NCBI GenBank assembly: GCA_020350905.1
Contig: CP070843.1
Location: forward strand, 385,220 to 394,772
Source: Deltaproteobacteria bacterium
Lineage (GTDB): Bacteria > Desulfobacterota > Syntrophobacteria > BM002
Direction: 5' to 3'
DNA: 9,553 nucleotides
The translations under genes were made by a program, and so were the position numbers. The notes under the pieces were generated by a model. The model did no database searches and was not told where the DNA came from. It saw only the letters and a program-made list of their open reading frames with translations. Each line of letters begins with the position of its first letter. Positions within the stretch are counted from its first letter, which is position 1. This document shows positions 1 through 5,787 of the stretch, one piece after another.

Positions 1-314
1 CTAGGTTGGACAGATTTTGTTGAATTGGTTTTTCTCTTTTCTCCCAATGCTCCAACTTTAATGATCGCATATGTTTCGACGACCATAATAAATATAAAGA
101 AAAAGGCATAATACCACCACGACCAGTTCACCAACTCGATTTGCTTCCCCAGAAGAATTAAACCGATTGTCGCCAATAACGAGGCTTGTACTCCACCTGC
201 AAGCACAGGAATCTGCCCTCGCGCACCACCAAAGGTTTCGTAAGATGTCCTTAGCCACCATACCGTAGCGACTGCCGCCAACACTAGGCTGAAAACTGCA
301 ATTAGTAATATCAT
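1..314 (-). CDS. Small multi-pass membrane protein, 3' end off the window
   Basis: An open frame starts at the ATG at 314-312 and is still open at base 1, giving 104 complete codons, so the C-terminus is cut by the window edge. It is easily missed because no stop lies in the window. The translation begins MILLIAVFSLVLAAVATVWW and shows three hydrophobic stretches at about residues 1-21, 36-56 and 66-88, with WSWWYYAFFF opening the third. A basic, polar tail follows (GEKRKTNSTK, 91-100), which suggests a cytoplasmic C-terminus. The start has only a weak purine-rich site (AGAGA) ahead of it. The frame stays open upstream of the ATG, but that part translates through the palindromic spacer and is probably not coding. 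I do not recognise the family. It lies downstream of, and on the same strand as, another small membrane gene (434-853). Membrane location is a confident inference; function is unknown. Confidence 0.6.
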   Translation of the reverse strand, partial: MILLIAVFSLVLAAVATVWWLRTSYETFGGARGQIPVLAGGVQASLLATIGLILLGKQIELVNWSWWYYAFFFIFIMVVETYAIIKVGALGEKRKTNSTKSVQP

Positions 315-331
315 TTCTCTGTAACGTATTT

Positions 332-421
332 GCCGAACGTCGAGCTCGGCTGCAGGCGTCAGCGAAGCTGTTCGCCTGCGAGCTTCACCCTTGACAAGGG
401 GAGGTCTTATAAGGGTTAGGT
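332..421 (-). repeat. Nested palindromic spacer, attC-like (possible integron recombination site)
   Basis: This spacer between two same-strand genes contains nested inverted repeats. Read on the minus strand, AGCTCG-CAGGCG pairs with CGCCTG-CGAGCT around an inner CAGC-TTC-GCTG hairpin, with a short unpaired CAGC bulge. A separate 13-bp palindrome, CCCTTGTCAAGGG, lies beside it. The minus-strand ends are ACCTAAC (421-415), which matches the attC R'' core RYYYAAC, and GTTCGGC (338-332), which matches R' GTTRRRY except at its fourth base. The left end lies 12 bp after the stop of the 434-853 gene, and the right end 17 bp before the ATG at 314, which is the geometry of a gene-cassette junction. 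Against this, the stem is asymmetrically placed and no integrase or second complete site is visible. A composite REP-like element or an RNA hairpin between two co-transcribed genes is the alternative. Confidence 0.35.
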
Positions 422-433
422 GATTTTTCCGTG

Positions 434-853
434 TTACACTCCATTTCCAATGACTGAAACGAAAAAGCACGGGAAACCATTTCCATCAATGACATAAAGC
501 AGAAGAAGATAAATGCCCAACGGAACCGAAGGGGGCATAAGGGCTCCCGCGCAAAGGATAAAGAATCCACCTACCAGGGGTAGTCCCGACATATGTGCAA
601 AATCTGCCATGCTGCCATGTCGCCGCTTGTAGAGCCATGGGACGAGAAGGGTCAAATAAAAGTTCAACAGACAAACCCCGGTGGCTAGAAGGGTAAAAAC
701 AAAGCCCAAAACCGTTCTTCCCCATTTAATATTTAGAAAAGACATAGGATCAATGCCGATGAAATGTCGCAAGACAACCACACCCGGAACAATGAGACCA
801 ATTGTTACAAAGATGACTAGAACAACTATGTCTTCGCGTGAGGAATATTTCAT
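434..853 (-). CDS. Small membrane protein of unknown function, 139 aa
   Basis: The chosen start is the ATG at 853-851; a TTG two codons upstream is possible but unnecessary. No strong ribosome binding site is visible. The protein has hydrophobic stretches at about residues 9-29, 48-72 and 91-122. The last contains the turn LMPPSVPLG and is followed by VIDGNGFPCF near the C-terminus. Between the second and third segments is a charged loop (WLYKRRHGSMADF), so a three- or four-helix inner-membrane protein is likely. I do not recognise a named family. Small proteins of this general look are sometimes immunity or accessory factors, but no toxin gene is in view, so that is only speculation. A downstream neighbour on the same strand (1-314) is also a small membrane protein, and the two could be one transcript or two adjacent cassettes. 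Confidence 0.6.
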   Translation of the reverse strand: MKYSSREDIVVLVIFVTIGLIVPGVVVLRHFIGIDPMSFLNIKWGRTVLGFVFTLLATGVCLLNFYLTLLVPWLYKRRHGSMADFAHMSGLPLVGGFFILCAGALMPPSVPLGIYLLLLYVIDGNGFPCFFVSVIGNGV

Positions 854-907
854 AAGCAACGCTTAAGGCAAGGCCGCTAAAAATGAACTCGTAAGCCTAA
901 CCTTAAG

Positions 908-913
908 ATTATA
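908..913 (-). promoter_or_regulatory. Possible -10 box (TATAAT) for the membrane genes
   Basis: The minus strand carries a perfect TATAAT 55 bp before the ATG at 853. No good -35 hexamer lies 16-18 bp upstream (the nearest is CTATAA). The box also sits inside an imperfect palindrome (ATTATAC-GGT-GTATTAT, 908-924), so it could be a regulated promoter or a coincidence. Confidence 0.3.
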
Positions 914-1250
914 CGGTGTATTATGCGCTTTATAGTGCGGAAAGTCTCATAACCCAATAGTAGATTGCGAAAGACGACAACTACTTATCCGGCAACATTC
1001 CACAATATTGAAAACGACAAATACTGAAACCAACATCCGCTCTCATTACACCCAATAATACCCTCATCTGGTGCTGCAAAAAAAGGGCCAATGGCTTGTT
1101 CCTTGCTGGGACAATAGGTGAGACTCTAAAGTGGAGATTTCGTCCCTTAATTCACACGAGGCTGGGTTCCACTCTGGCATAATATTTTGTGGGTTGTCCA
1201 GACAAGAGCACCGGGGGCGATTCTGACACCTGAAGGCTTAAAGTTCCAAC

Positions 1251-1285
1251 TAATGACAAATGACAAATGATAAATGTGAATGACC
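1251..1285. repeat. Degenerate 7-bp tandem repeat (AAATGAC), about five units
   Basis: Consecutive heptamers read TAATGAC, AAATGAC, AAATGAT, AAATGTG and AATGACC. The repeat lies about 100 bp upstream of hisI in non-coding DNA. It looks like a small variable-number micro-repeat rather than a regulatory operator, but copy number could vary between strains. Confidence 0.6.
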
Positions 1286-1381
1286 AGCTTGACAAAGCAA
1301 AGCGGGTATACTAACAACAAATGCTCGGGTTTAGGATCTCGCTGATATTCAGCAAAGTGGTTTGGCCTGGGAAGGAAAAAC

Positions 1382-1753
1382 ATGCTTGACTTCGAAAAAA
1401 CTGGCGGGCTGGTGCCGGCTATTGTACAGGACGATGAGACCGGAGAGGTGTTGATGCTGGCATATGTGAATGAGGAGGCCTGGGAGAAGACCCTCAGCAG
1501 CGGCAAAGCTCATTATTGGAGTCGTTCTCGGAAAGAGTTATGGCTTAAAGGGGCAACTTCGGGTCACCTCCAAGAGGTTCGTGCCATTCATGTGGATTGC
1601 GATCTTGATACAGTGCTGCTCAAGGTTCACCAGAAAGGTGGGGCAGCCTGCCACGAAGGATATTCGAGCTGCTTCTACCGCAAGGTAGATGATGGCGAGC
1701 TGAAAACAACAGGTACAATAGTTTTTGATCCGAAGGATGTTTATCATTCGTGA
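1382..1753 (+). CDS. hisI: Phosphoribosyl-AMP cyclohydrolase
   Basis: This cytoplasmic enzyme opens the adenine ring of phosphoribosyl-AMP to give ProFAR, the third step of histidine biosynthesis. The 123-residue protein is the usual length of a stand-alone HisI, with no fused HisE pyrophosphohydrolase domain. Visible family motifs are WLKGATSG (54-61), the metal site DCDLD (72-76), and the block GGAACHEGYSSCFYR (86-100). Asp72, Asp74 and Asp76 are the expected Mg ligands, and Cys73, Cys90 and Cys97 the expected Zn ligands; all are present, so the enzyme should be active. The ATG at 1382 follows a GGAAGG purine-rich site by about 6 bp. It lies 174 bp upstream of hisG on the same strand. The only other histidine gene nearby is hisG, so the remaining pathway genes must be elsewhere. 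The gap contains its own promoter-like sequence, so co-transcription with hisG is uncertain. Confidence 0.96.
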   Translation: MLDFEKTGGLVPAIVQDDETGEVLMLAYVNEEAWEKTLSSGKAHYWSRSRKELWLKGATSGHLQEVRAIHVDCDLDTVLLKVHQKGGAACHEGYSSCFYRKVDDGELKTTGTIVFDPKDVYHS

Positions 1754-1801
1754 GGTGATTCGCCGCACGTGAAAGAAGATTGAACCTTTGAACATTGTTT
1801 C

Positions 1802-1827
1802 GATTCCGATATTCGGATTTCGGATTC
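1802..1827. repeat. Short inverted and direct repeat (TCCGA/TCGGA)
   Basis: Downstream of hisI, TCCGA-TAT-TCGGA (1805-1817) forms a small hairpin and is followed by a second copy of TTCGGATT. There is no T-tract, so it is a poor terminator candidate. It looks like one of the AT-rich intergenic micro-repeats scattered through this window. Confidence 0.45.
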
Positions 1828-1874
1828 ATTCAGCTCAGTGGTAAACGAAAAAATTTAGATTACCCCAGTAATCC

Positions 1875-1887
1875 CTCACATAGTGAG
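1875..1887. promoter_or_regulatory. Perfect palindrome CTCAC-ATA-GTGAG upstream of hisG, possible operator
   Basis: A perfect 5-bp inverted repeat with a 3-bp spacer lies 53-41 bp before the hisG start. It occupies the place where a -35 box would be relative to TATACT at 1900-1905. That placement would suit a regulator-binding site, but nothing in the window names the regulator. Confidence 0.35.
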
Positions 1888-1899
1888 TGGTGCGTTTAT

Positions 1900-1905
1900 T
1901 ATACT
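1900..1905 (+). promoter_or_regulatory. Possible -10 box (TATACT) of a hisG promoter
   Basis: TATACT matches the sigma-70 -10 consensus at five of six positions and lies 22 bp before the GTG start of hisG. No acceptable -35 hexamer is found at 16-18 bp; the palindrome CTCAC-ATA-GTGAG lies there instead. If real, the promoter would be activator-dependent or weak. Confidence 0.3.
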
Positions 1906-1927
1906 GTAAGAGGAGGTACTTGATCTC

Positions 1928-2800
1928 GTGCAACAGTTAAAGCTGGGCGTGCCCAAGGGCAGCCTACAAGAAGCTACGATAAGCCTGTTCCGAAAGTCAG
2001 GCTGGCGCATTTCGTTGAGTTCCCGCAACTACTTCCCGGAGATCAATGACACGGAAATCAGTTGTTCCATTTGCCGTGCCCAGGAGATGTCTCGATACGT
2101 TGAAAGTGGGACCTTCGATGCGGGGTTAACTGGAAGAGACTGGATATTGGAGAACGGTTCTCAGGTAAAGGTGGTGAAGGACCTGGTCTACTCCAAAGTA
2201 AGCCAACGACCTACCCGATGGGTACTGGCAGTGCCCATGGACTCCAGCATCCAACAACTTGCCGATCTAAATGGTAAAAAGATCTCCACTGAACTTACCA
2301 ACTTCACCCGGCATTACTTCAAGGAACAAGGTATCAATGTGGCGGTGGAGTTTTCCTGGGGAGCCACTGAGGCCAAGGTCATTGACGGGCTATGCGATGC
2401 CATAGTGGAGGTCACCGAGACTGGAAGCACTATGCGGGCGAACGGTCTGCGTATCGTTGAAGAACTTATGCAGTCAAACACCCAACTGATCGCCAACCTG
2501 GAAGCCTGGGACGTTCCATGGAAGAGGGAAAAGATTGAGCAGATCGCCCTCCTTCTGGAGGGAGCGCTGAGAGCTGAGAATATGGTTGGCCTTAAGATGA
2601 ACGTACCTGAAGAGAGAGTAGGAGATGTCATGGAAGTTCTGCCCAGCCTCAATGCCCCCACTGTATCACACCTCTACCAGAGTAGGTGGTTGGCAATTGA
2701 GGTTGTAGTCGACAAAGATCAGGTGCGTGAACTCATCCCCATCCTCATGAAGCGTGGTGCCGAAGGCATTATCGAGTATCCGCTCTATAAGGTAATCTGA
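1928..2800 (+). CDS. hisG: ATP phosphoribosyltransferase, long form
   Basis: HisG joins ATP and PRPP to give phosphoribosyl-ATP, the committed and feedback-inhibited first step of histidine biosynthesis. At 290 residues this is the long form, which carries its own C-terminal ACT-like regulatory domain (about residues 215-290), so it needs no HisZ partner. The catalytic part shows LGVPKGSLQ (6-14), the substrate-site segment around FDAGLTGRDWI (63-73), and the PRPP-binding signature with DAIVEVTETGST (157-168) followed by RANGL. The start is a GTG preceded by AGGAGG (1911-1916) at 11 bp, a strong but slightly distant site; the N-terminal LKLGVPKGSL matches where family members begin. It is preceded by hisI and followed, after a 300-bp repeat-rich gap, by an aminotransferase gene. 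Histidine feedback control is expected from the family, not shown here. Confidence 0.96.
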   Translation: MQQLKLGVPKGSLQEATISLFRKSGWRISLSSRNYFPEINDTEISCSICRAQEMSRYVESGTFDAGLTGRDWILENGSQVKVVKDLVYSKVSQRPTRWVLAVPMDSSIQQLADLNGKKISTELTNFTRHYFKEQGINVAVEFSWGATEAKVIDGLCDAIVEVTETGSTMRANGLRIVEELMQSNTQLIANLEAWDVPWKREKIEQIALLLEGALRAENMVGLKMNVPEERVGDVMEVLPSLNAPTVSHLYQSRWLAIEVVVDKDQVRELIPILMKRGAEGIIEYPLYKVI

Positions 2801-3115
2801 AACAGAAATCAGAGGCCGGAGGGTGGATTTAAGATTGTAAATTGCAGATTGGAGACAAAGACAACTGGCAGTAGGCAGCCGCGATTGGAAGTTGGAGGAG
2901 CGCTTCGCTTGAGTTTGGAGGCAAGTCATTGCGGATTTGGGATCTGTCCTTCGGACTCCCACCTTCGGGCCGGTTCCCGGTTTCTGATTGTGGACTTCCA
3001 AAGGACAACGATTTCAACGTCTTCAACGATTTGAACAATGTAAACGATCCGTAACCCATCACCAATTGCCCATTTACCGACATTAGGCATTTCACCTCAT
3101 GTGAGACATTTGCTG
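2801..3115. other. Repeat-rich intergenic region between hisG and the aminotransferase
   Basis: About 315 bp with no credible gene. Several low-complexity patterns fill it: a short AGATTG-type repeat near 2831-2852 (AGATTGTAAATTGCAGATTG), GGACTCCCACCTTCGGGCC-like GC-rich sequence near 2953-2971, and a 9-bp tandem repeat at 3006-3050. No T-rich terminator or clear promoter is seen. Frames that cross it on either strand have no family resemblance. Confidence 0.55.
3006..3050. repeat. Five-unit degenerate 9-bp tandem repeat (CAACGATTT)
   Basis: Units read CAACGATTT, CAACGTCTT, CAACGATTT, GAACAATGT and AAACGATCC. Two units are identical, and the period of nine is kept exactly across 45 bp. It ends about 65 bp before the aminotransferase start. 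It is probably a neutral intergenic micro-repeat; a role in the mRNA leader is possible but unsupported. Confidence 0.65.
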
Positions 3116-4273
3116 ATGATCACCAAACGTGCCGAAGAAATCAGACCCTTCATAGTCATGGATGTGCTGGAGTGCGCCCAGGAACTCGAGAGTCAAGGTG
3201 AGCACGTAATCCACCTGGAAGTGGGGGAACCAGATTTCGATACTCCGGCCTGCGTTCGCGCTGCCGGTGAAAGAGCGCTGAGAGATGGAAAAACTCACTA
3301 TACTCACAGCCAGGGACTCCTTGAATTGCGGCAGGCGATTTGTGAAAATTATCTAGAGCGCTACCAGGTCGAGATCACTCCCGAGCAGATCATTGTCACC
3401 TCAGGTACATCACCTGCCATGTTATTGATTTTTGGTGCCTTGCTGGAGGCGGGTGGTGAGGTGATTATTTCAGACCCCCATTATGCGTGTTACCCTAACT
3501 TTATTCGATTTTTTGACGGGATTCCGGTACGGGTTCCTGTGGCCGAAAAAGATGGCTTTCAGTTTCGGCCCGAAGAGATTGGCAGGATGGTGTCGCCGCG
3601 TACCCGGGCCATCTTCATCAACTCACCCGCCAATCCCACTGGAAACCTGCTATCGCCAGAGCGTATGGCCGAAATCGCCAAACTTGGCCCTCTGGTGATT
3701 TCCGACGAGATCTACCACGGTCTGGTCTATGAGGGCGAAGAGCATACCATCCTTGAATATAGCGACGAATCTTTCGTGCTGAACGGTTTTTCCAAATTGT
3801 ACGCCATGACAGGCTGGCGTCTCGGTTATGTAATTGCACCTGCCCGTTTCGTCAGGCCCATGCAGAAGATGCAGCAAAATTTTTTTATTTCAGCCAGTGC
3901 CATGGCTCAGTGGGCGGGAGTGGAAGCCCTGCGGAATAAAGAAGCAGCCGAAGAGGTAGCGCGCATGGTTAGCATCTATGATGAACGGAGACGCTACATG
4001 ATCCAGCGGCTGAAAAAGATGGGCTTTGGCATTACTGTGGAGCCCACAGGGGCCTTTTATGTGCTGGCCAATGCAAAGCGATTCAGCAGCGATTCCTACC
4101 GCCTGGCCTTTGATATCCTCCACAATGCCAAGGTGGGTGTCACTCCAGGAGTTGACTTCGGCCCGAACTCTGAGGGATATATCCGCTTTACCTATGCGAA
4201 CTCTTTGGAGAACATCGCCGAGGGTATGGACCGACTGGAGCACTTTTTAGAGCAAAGGAATTTTACAGTGTAG
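3116..4273 (+). CDS. PLP-dependent aminotransferase, class I/II (aspartate aminotransferase type)
   Basis: This is a fold-type I aminotransferase that uses pyridoxal phosphate to move an amino group between an amino acid and a 2-oxo acid in the cytoplasm. Numbering from the upstream GTG at 3101, it shows VGEPDFDTP (41-49), SPANPTG (175-181), SDEIYHG (201-207), the PLP-lysine motif GFSKLYAMTGWRLGY (229-243, Lys232) and the carboxylate-binding Arg362 in GYIRF. I prefer the ATG at 3116 because homologous proteins begin near MITKRAEEIRPF and neither start has a strong ribosome binding site. The protein is then 385 residues, normal for the family. Its place after hisG hints at the histidinol-phosphate aminotransferase step, but the motifs are those of the AspC/AlaT group, so the exact substrate is open. 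A REP-like hairpin begins directly after the stop codon. Confidence 0.9.
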   Translation: MITKRAEEIRPFIVMDVLECAQELESQGEHVIHLEVGEPDFDTPACVRAAGERALRDGKTHYTHSQGLLELRQAICENYLERYQVEITPEQIIVTSGTSPAMLLIFGALLEAGGEVIISDPHYACYPNFIRFFDGIPVRVPVAEKDGFQFRPEEIGRMVSPRTRAIFINSPANPTGNLLSPERMAEIAKLGPLVISDEIYHGLVYEGEEHTILEYSDESFVLNGFSKLYAMTGWRLGYVIAPARFVRPMQKMQQNFFISASAMAQWAGVEALRNKEAAEEVARMVSIYDERRRYMIQRLKKMGFGITVEPTGAFYVLANAKRFSSDSYRLAFDILHNAKVGVTPGVDFGPNSEGYIRFTYANSLENIAEGMDRLEHFLEQRNFTV

Positions 4274-4290
4274 GGTGGGCACTGCCCACC
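4274..4290. repeat. REP-like perfect palindrome GGTGGGC-ACT-GCCCACC
   Basis: A perfect 7-bp GC-rich stem with a 3-nt loop begins at the base after the TAG stop of the aminotransferase gene. No T-run follows, so it is not a standard intrinsic terminator. The motif TAGGGTGGGC-xxx-GCCCACC has the look of dispersed REP-type palindromes in several bacterial groups, an impression from general knowledge rather than a search. It could shield the mRNA 3' end or attenuate read-through into engB, which starts 47 bp further on. Confidence 0.7.
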
Positions 4291-4337
4291 GATAAGGCTG
4301 GCTCCTTACCACACAATAACCATCCAATCTGAGCCCA

Positions 4338-4928
4338 ATGATAATTCGTTCAGCCAAATTTGTCTGCAGTGCGGTAACCCCGGACCAGTATCCACCCGCT
4401 GACCTTCCTGAAGTGGCTTTCGCCGGCCGTTCCAATGTTGGCAAATCTTCACTTATCAACAAGATACTGAACCGCAAGAAACTGGTGCGCACCAGCAAGA
4501 CCCCAGGCCGCACCCAGCTCCTCAATTTTTTCGAGATTAATGAGGTTTGGCGCTTTGTGGATCTTCCAGGATACGGCTATGCAAAGGTGCCTGTTGAAGT
4601 TCAAAAGCGCTGGCGTCCAATGGTGGAGAGCTACCTGACGACCAGGGTCAACTTGCGAGGCATGGTGTGGCTTCTAGATATTAGGCGGGAGGTATCCAAA
4701 GAAGATCTGCGCCTCTGGGATTGGTTGCGAACGAAGCAGGTAAAGGTGATAATCGTTCTCACCAAGGCGGATAAGCTCTCAAAAAACAAACGCAATAAAC
4801 AGGCAGCCAGTATTGCTAAAAGTCTCGGGAGGAAAGCACGGGAGCTGATACAGTTTTCTGCCACCTCTGGCGAAGGTAAGGACGAGATTTGGCAAGAGTT
4901 AATCAGATTACTTGAAACTACCAGCTAG
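4338..4928 (+). CDS. engB: Ribosome biogenesis GTP-binding protein YsxC/EngB
   Basis: EngB is a small TRAFAC-class GTPase that acts late in assembly of the 50S ribosomal subunit. All guanine-nucleotide motifs are visible: P-loop GRSNVGKS (30-37), the switch-I segment KTPGRTQ (54-60) with its conserved threonine, DLPGYG (75-80), TKAD (142-145) and SATSG (174-178). The 196-residue length is typical, with a short N-terminal extension before the G domain and no extra domain. The ATG at 4338 has no clear Shine-Dalgarno sequence, which suggests modest expression or dependence on upstream translation. It follows the aminotransferase by 64 bp, a gap that holds a REP-like hairpin, and precedes dtd by 260 bp. 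Identity is secure; the operon relationship to its neighbours is uncertain. Confidence 0.96.
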   Translation: MIIRSAKFVCSAVTPDQYPPADLPEVAFAGRSNVGKSSLINKILNRKKLVRTSKTPGRTQLLNFFEINEVWRFVDLPGYGYAKVPVEVQKRWRPMVESYLTTRVNLRGMVWLLDIRREVSKEDLRLWDWLRTKQVKVIIVLTKADKLSKNKRNKQAASIAKSLGRKARELIQFSATSGEGKDEIWQELIRLLETTS

Positions 4929-4951
4929 AAAATCGGCACCATTGTCATTGA

Positions 4952-5064
4952 TAGTCATTTGGTCACTGAAGTGACCGTCATTCCGCTTCGCTGTCACTAA
5001 TAGTAGTTCATCATCTCACCTAATGACGAGCGGTCAGCCCGAATGACGCCGAAGGCAAATGGCC
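4952..5064. repeat. Imperfect long palindrome, MITE-like, between engB and dtd
   Basis: Left and right arms are related by inversion. CGTCATTC (4976-4983) pairs with GAATGACG (5041-5048); CCGCTTCG just inside the left arm pairs with CGAGCGG on the right with one extra base; and CATTTG on the left recurs as CAAATG on the right. The left arm also contains its own perfect hairpin, GGTCAC-TGAA-GTGACC (4961-4976). No coding frame is present. This could be a decayed miniature transposable or REP-type element. Confidence 0.5.
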
Positions 5065-5188
5065 ACGAGTGACGGGTTTGGTGCATTGTAACGCAGTCTC
5101 CTAGCCCGGTTCAGGAAGATTTTCGGATGGATCACTTACCCCGAAACTGACAGCTGAGTACTACCAAATGCGCAATGAGAGATGAGTT

Positions 5189-5638
5189 ATGCGGGCAGTG
5201 GTGCAAAGAGTGAGCGAGGCAAGCGTACAGGTTGAGAACCAGAAGGTGGGCAGTATCGGCCATGGCATCCTGGTTCTTTTGGGAGTGGGCCAAGATGACT
5301 TGCCAAGGGATGCAATCTATATGGCAGAGAAGGTGGTCCATCTGAGAATCTTTGCTGATGCGCAGGGCAAAATGAATCGCTCACTGCTTGATGTGGGTGG
5401 AGGCCTGTTAGCCGTTTCACAGTTCACCCTTTGGGGTGACTGCCGAAAGGGGAGGCGGCCTTCCTTTATAGCGGCGGCGGAACCGAGTACAGCTGAAGAG
5501 CTATACGAAGCTTTTGTCCAGCATGCCGGAAGCCTGGGCGTAACCGTAGCAACCGGGCAATTTCAGGAGATGATGGAAGTATCGCTAGTCAATGACGGAC
5601 CAGTGACGCTATTACTAGACAGCAAGAAGGTGTTCTGA
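5189..5638 (+). CDS. dtd: D-aminoacyl-tRNA deacylase
   Basis: Dtd hydrolyses the ester bond of D-aminoacyl-tRNAs (and of mischarged glycyl-tRNA-Ala), which keeps D-amino acids out of protein synthesis. It acts in the cytoplasm as a homodimer. The 149-residue protein is the usual length. It begins MRAVVQRVSEASV, typical of the family, and carries both active-site motifs: SQFTLWGD (77-84, usually SQFTLYxD) followed by KGRRPSF (87-93), and NDGPVT (135-140), which contains the Gly-cisPro pair that proofreads chirality. The ATG at 5189 is preceded by a weak GAGAGATGAG purine stretch. A 149-bp gap without a clear terminator separates it from the next gene on the same strand. Confidence 0.95.
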   Translation: MRAVVQRVSEASVQVENQKVGSIGHGILVLLGVGQDDLPRDAIYMAEKVVHLRIFADAQGKMNRSLLDVGGGLLAVSQFTLWGDCRKGRRPSFIAAAEPSTAEELYEAFVQHAGSLGVTVATGQFQEMMEVSLVNDGPVTLLLDSKKVF

Positions 5639-5787
5639 CCAGGTTGCAGACCTTATTATCTCTCACAGAGCTCACAGCGGTAAGTCTATTGAATATAAGC
5701 TATTTCATTTTTCAGAGAGCTCCAAAGAACTCCGTGGGCTCAAAAATAAGATTAAGACAAGGCTGACAGGTATGGAGAGGATAAACC
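5639..5787. other. Intergenic spacer with short repeats
   Basis: The spacer contains two copies of AGAGCTC within CACAGAGCTCACAG and CAGAGAGCTCC. The right end carries GGAGAGG (5774-5780), the ribosome binding site of the next gene. No intrinsic terminator is obvious. Confidence 0.4.

Larger units (their letters stand above)
854..1381. other. Long intergenic region without a convincing gene
   Basis: About 530 bp separate the minus-strand membrane gene from hisI. I see no credible coding frame on either strand; frames reaching in from the hisI side are antisense shadows. The stretch holds a TATAAT on the minus strand, a GTTAGGC on the minus strand (901-895) of the form seen at integron cassette boundaries, a 7-bp tandem repeat at 1251-1285, and the ribosome binding site of hisI at its right end. 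No tRNA-like or rRNA-like sequence was recognised. Confidence 0.5.

Noticed and set aside
58..261. 67-codon minus-strand frame at the left end
   Set aside because: It lies inside the longer open membrane-protein frame (314 to base 1), which has a far more protein-like sequence.
1251..1285. CRISPR-like array
   Set aside because: The units are 7 bp and directly adjacent, without spacers, and there is no cas gene in the window. The same holds for the 9-bp repeat at 3006-3050.
1289..1312. TTGACA (1289-1294) and TATACT (1307-1312) as a hisI promoter
   Set aside because: The spacer is only 12 bp, too short for a sigma-70 promoter, and each hexamer lacks a partner at 16-18 bp.
1147..1506. 119-codon open frame on the minus strand overlapping the start of hisI
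   Set aside because: It is antisense to a secure hisI and has no family resemblance; hisI carries all metal-binding residues.
2829..3095. Overlapping open frames on both strands in the hisG-aminotransferase gap
   Set aside because: They run through low-complexity repeats, lack ribosome binding sites and show no conserved pattern.
3101..3115. GTG at 3101 as the aminotransferase start
   Set aside because: Possible, but family members start near MITKRAEE; the five extra residues have no supporting ribosome binding site.
4274..4290. Hairpin after the aminotransferase as a rho-independent terminator
   Set aside because: No T-run follows the stem, so it is listed as a REP-like palindrome instead.
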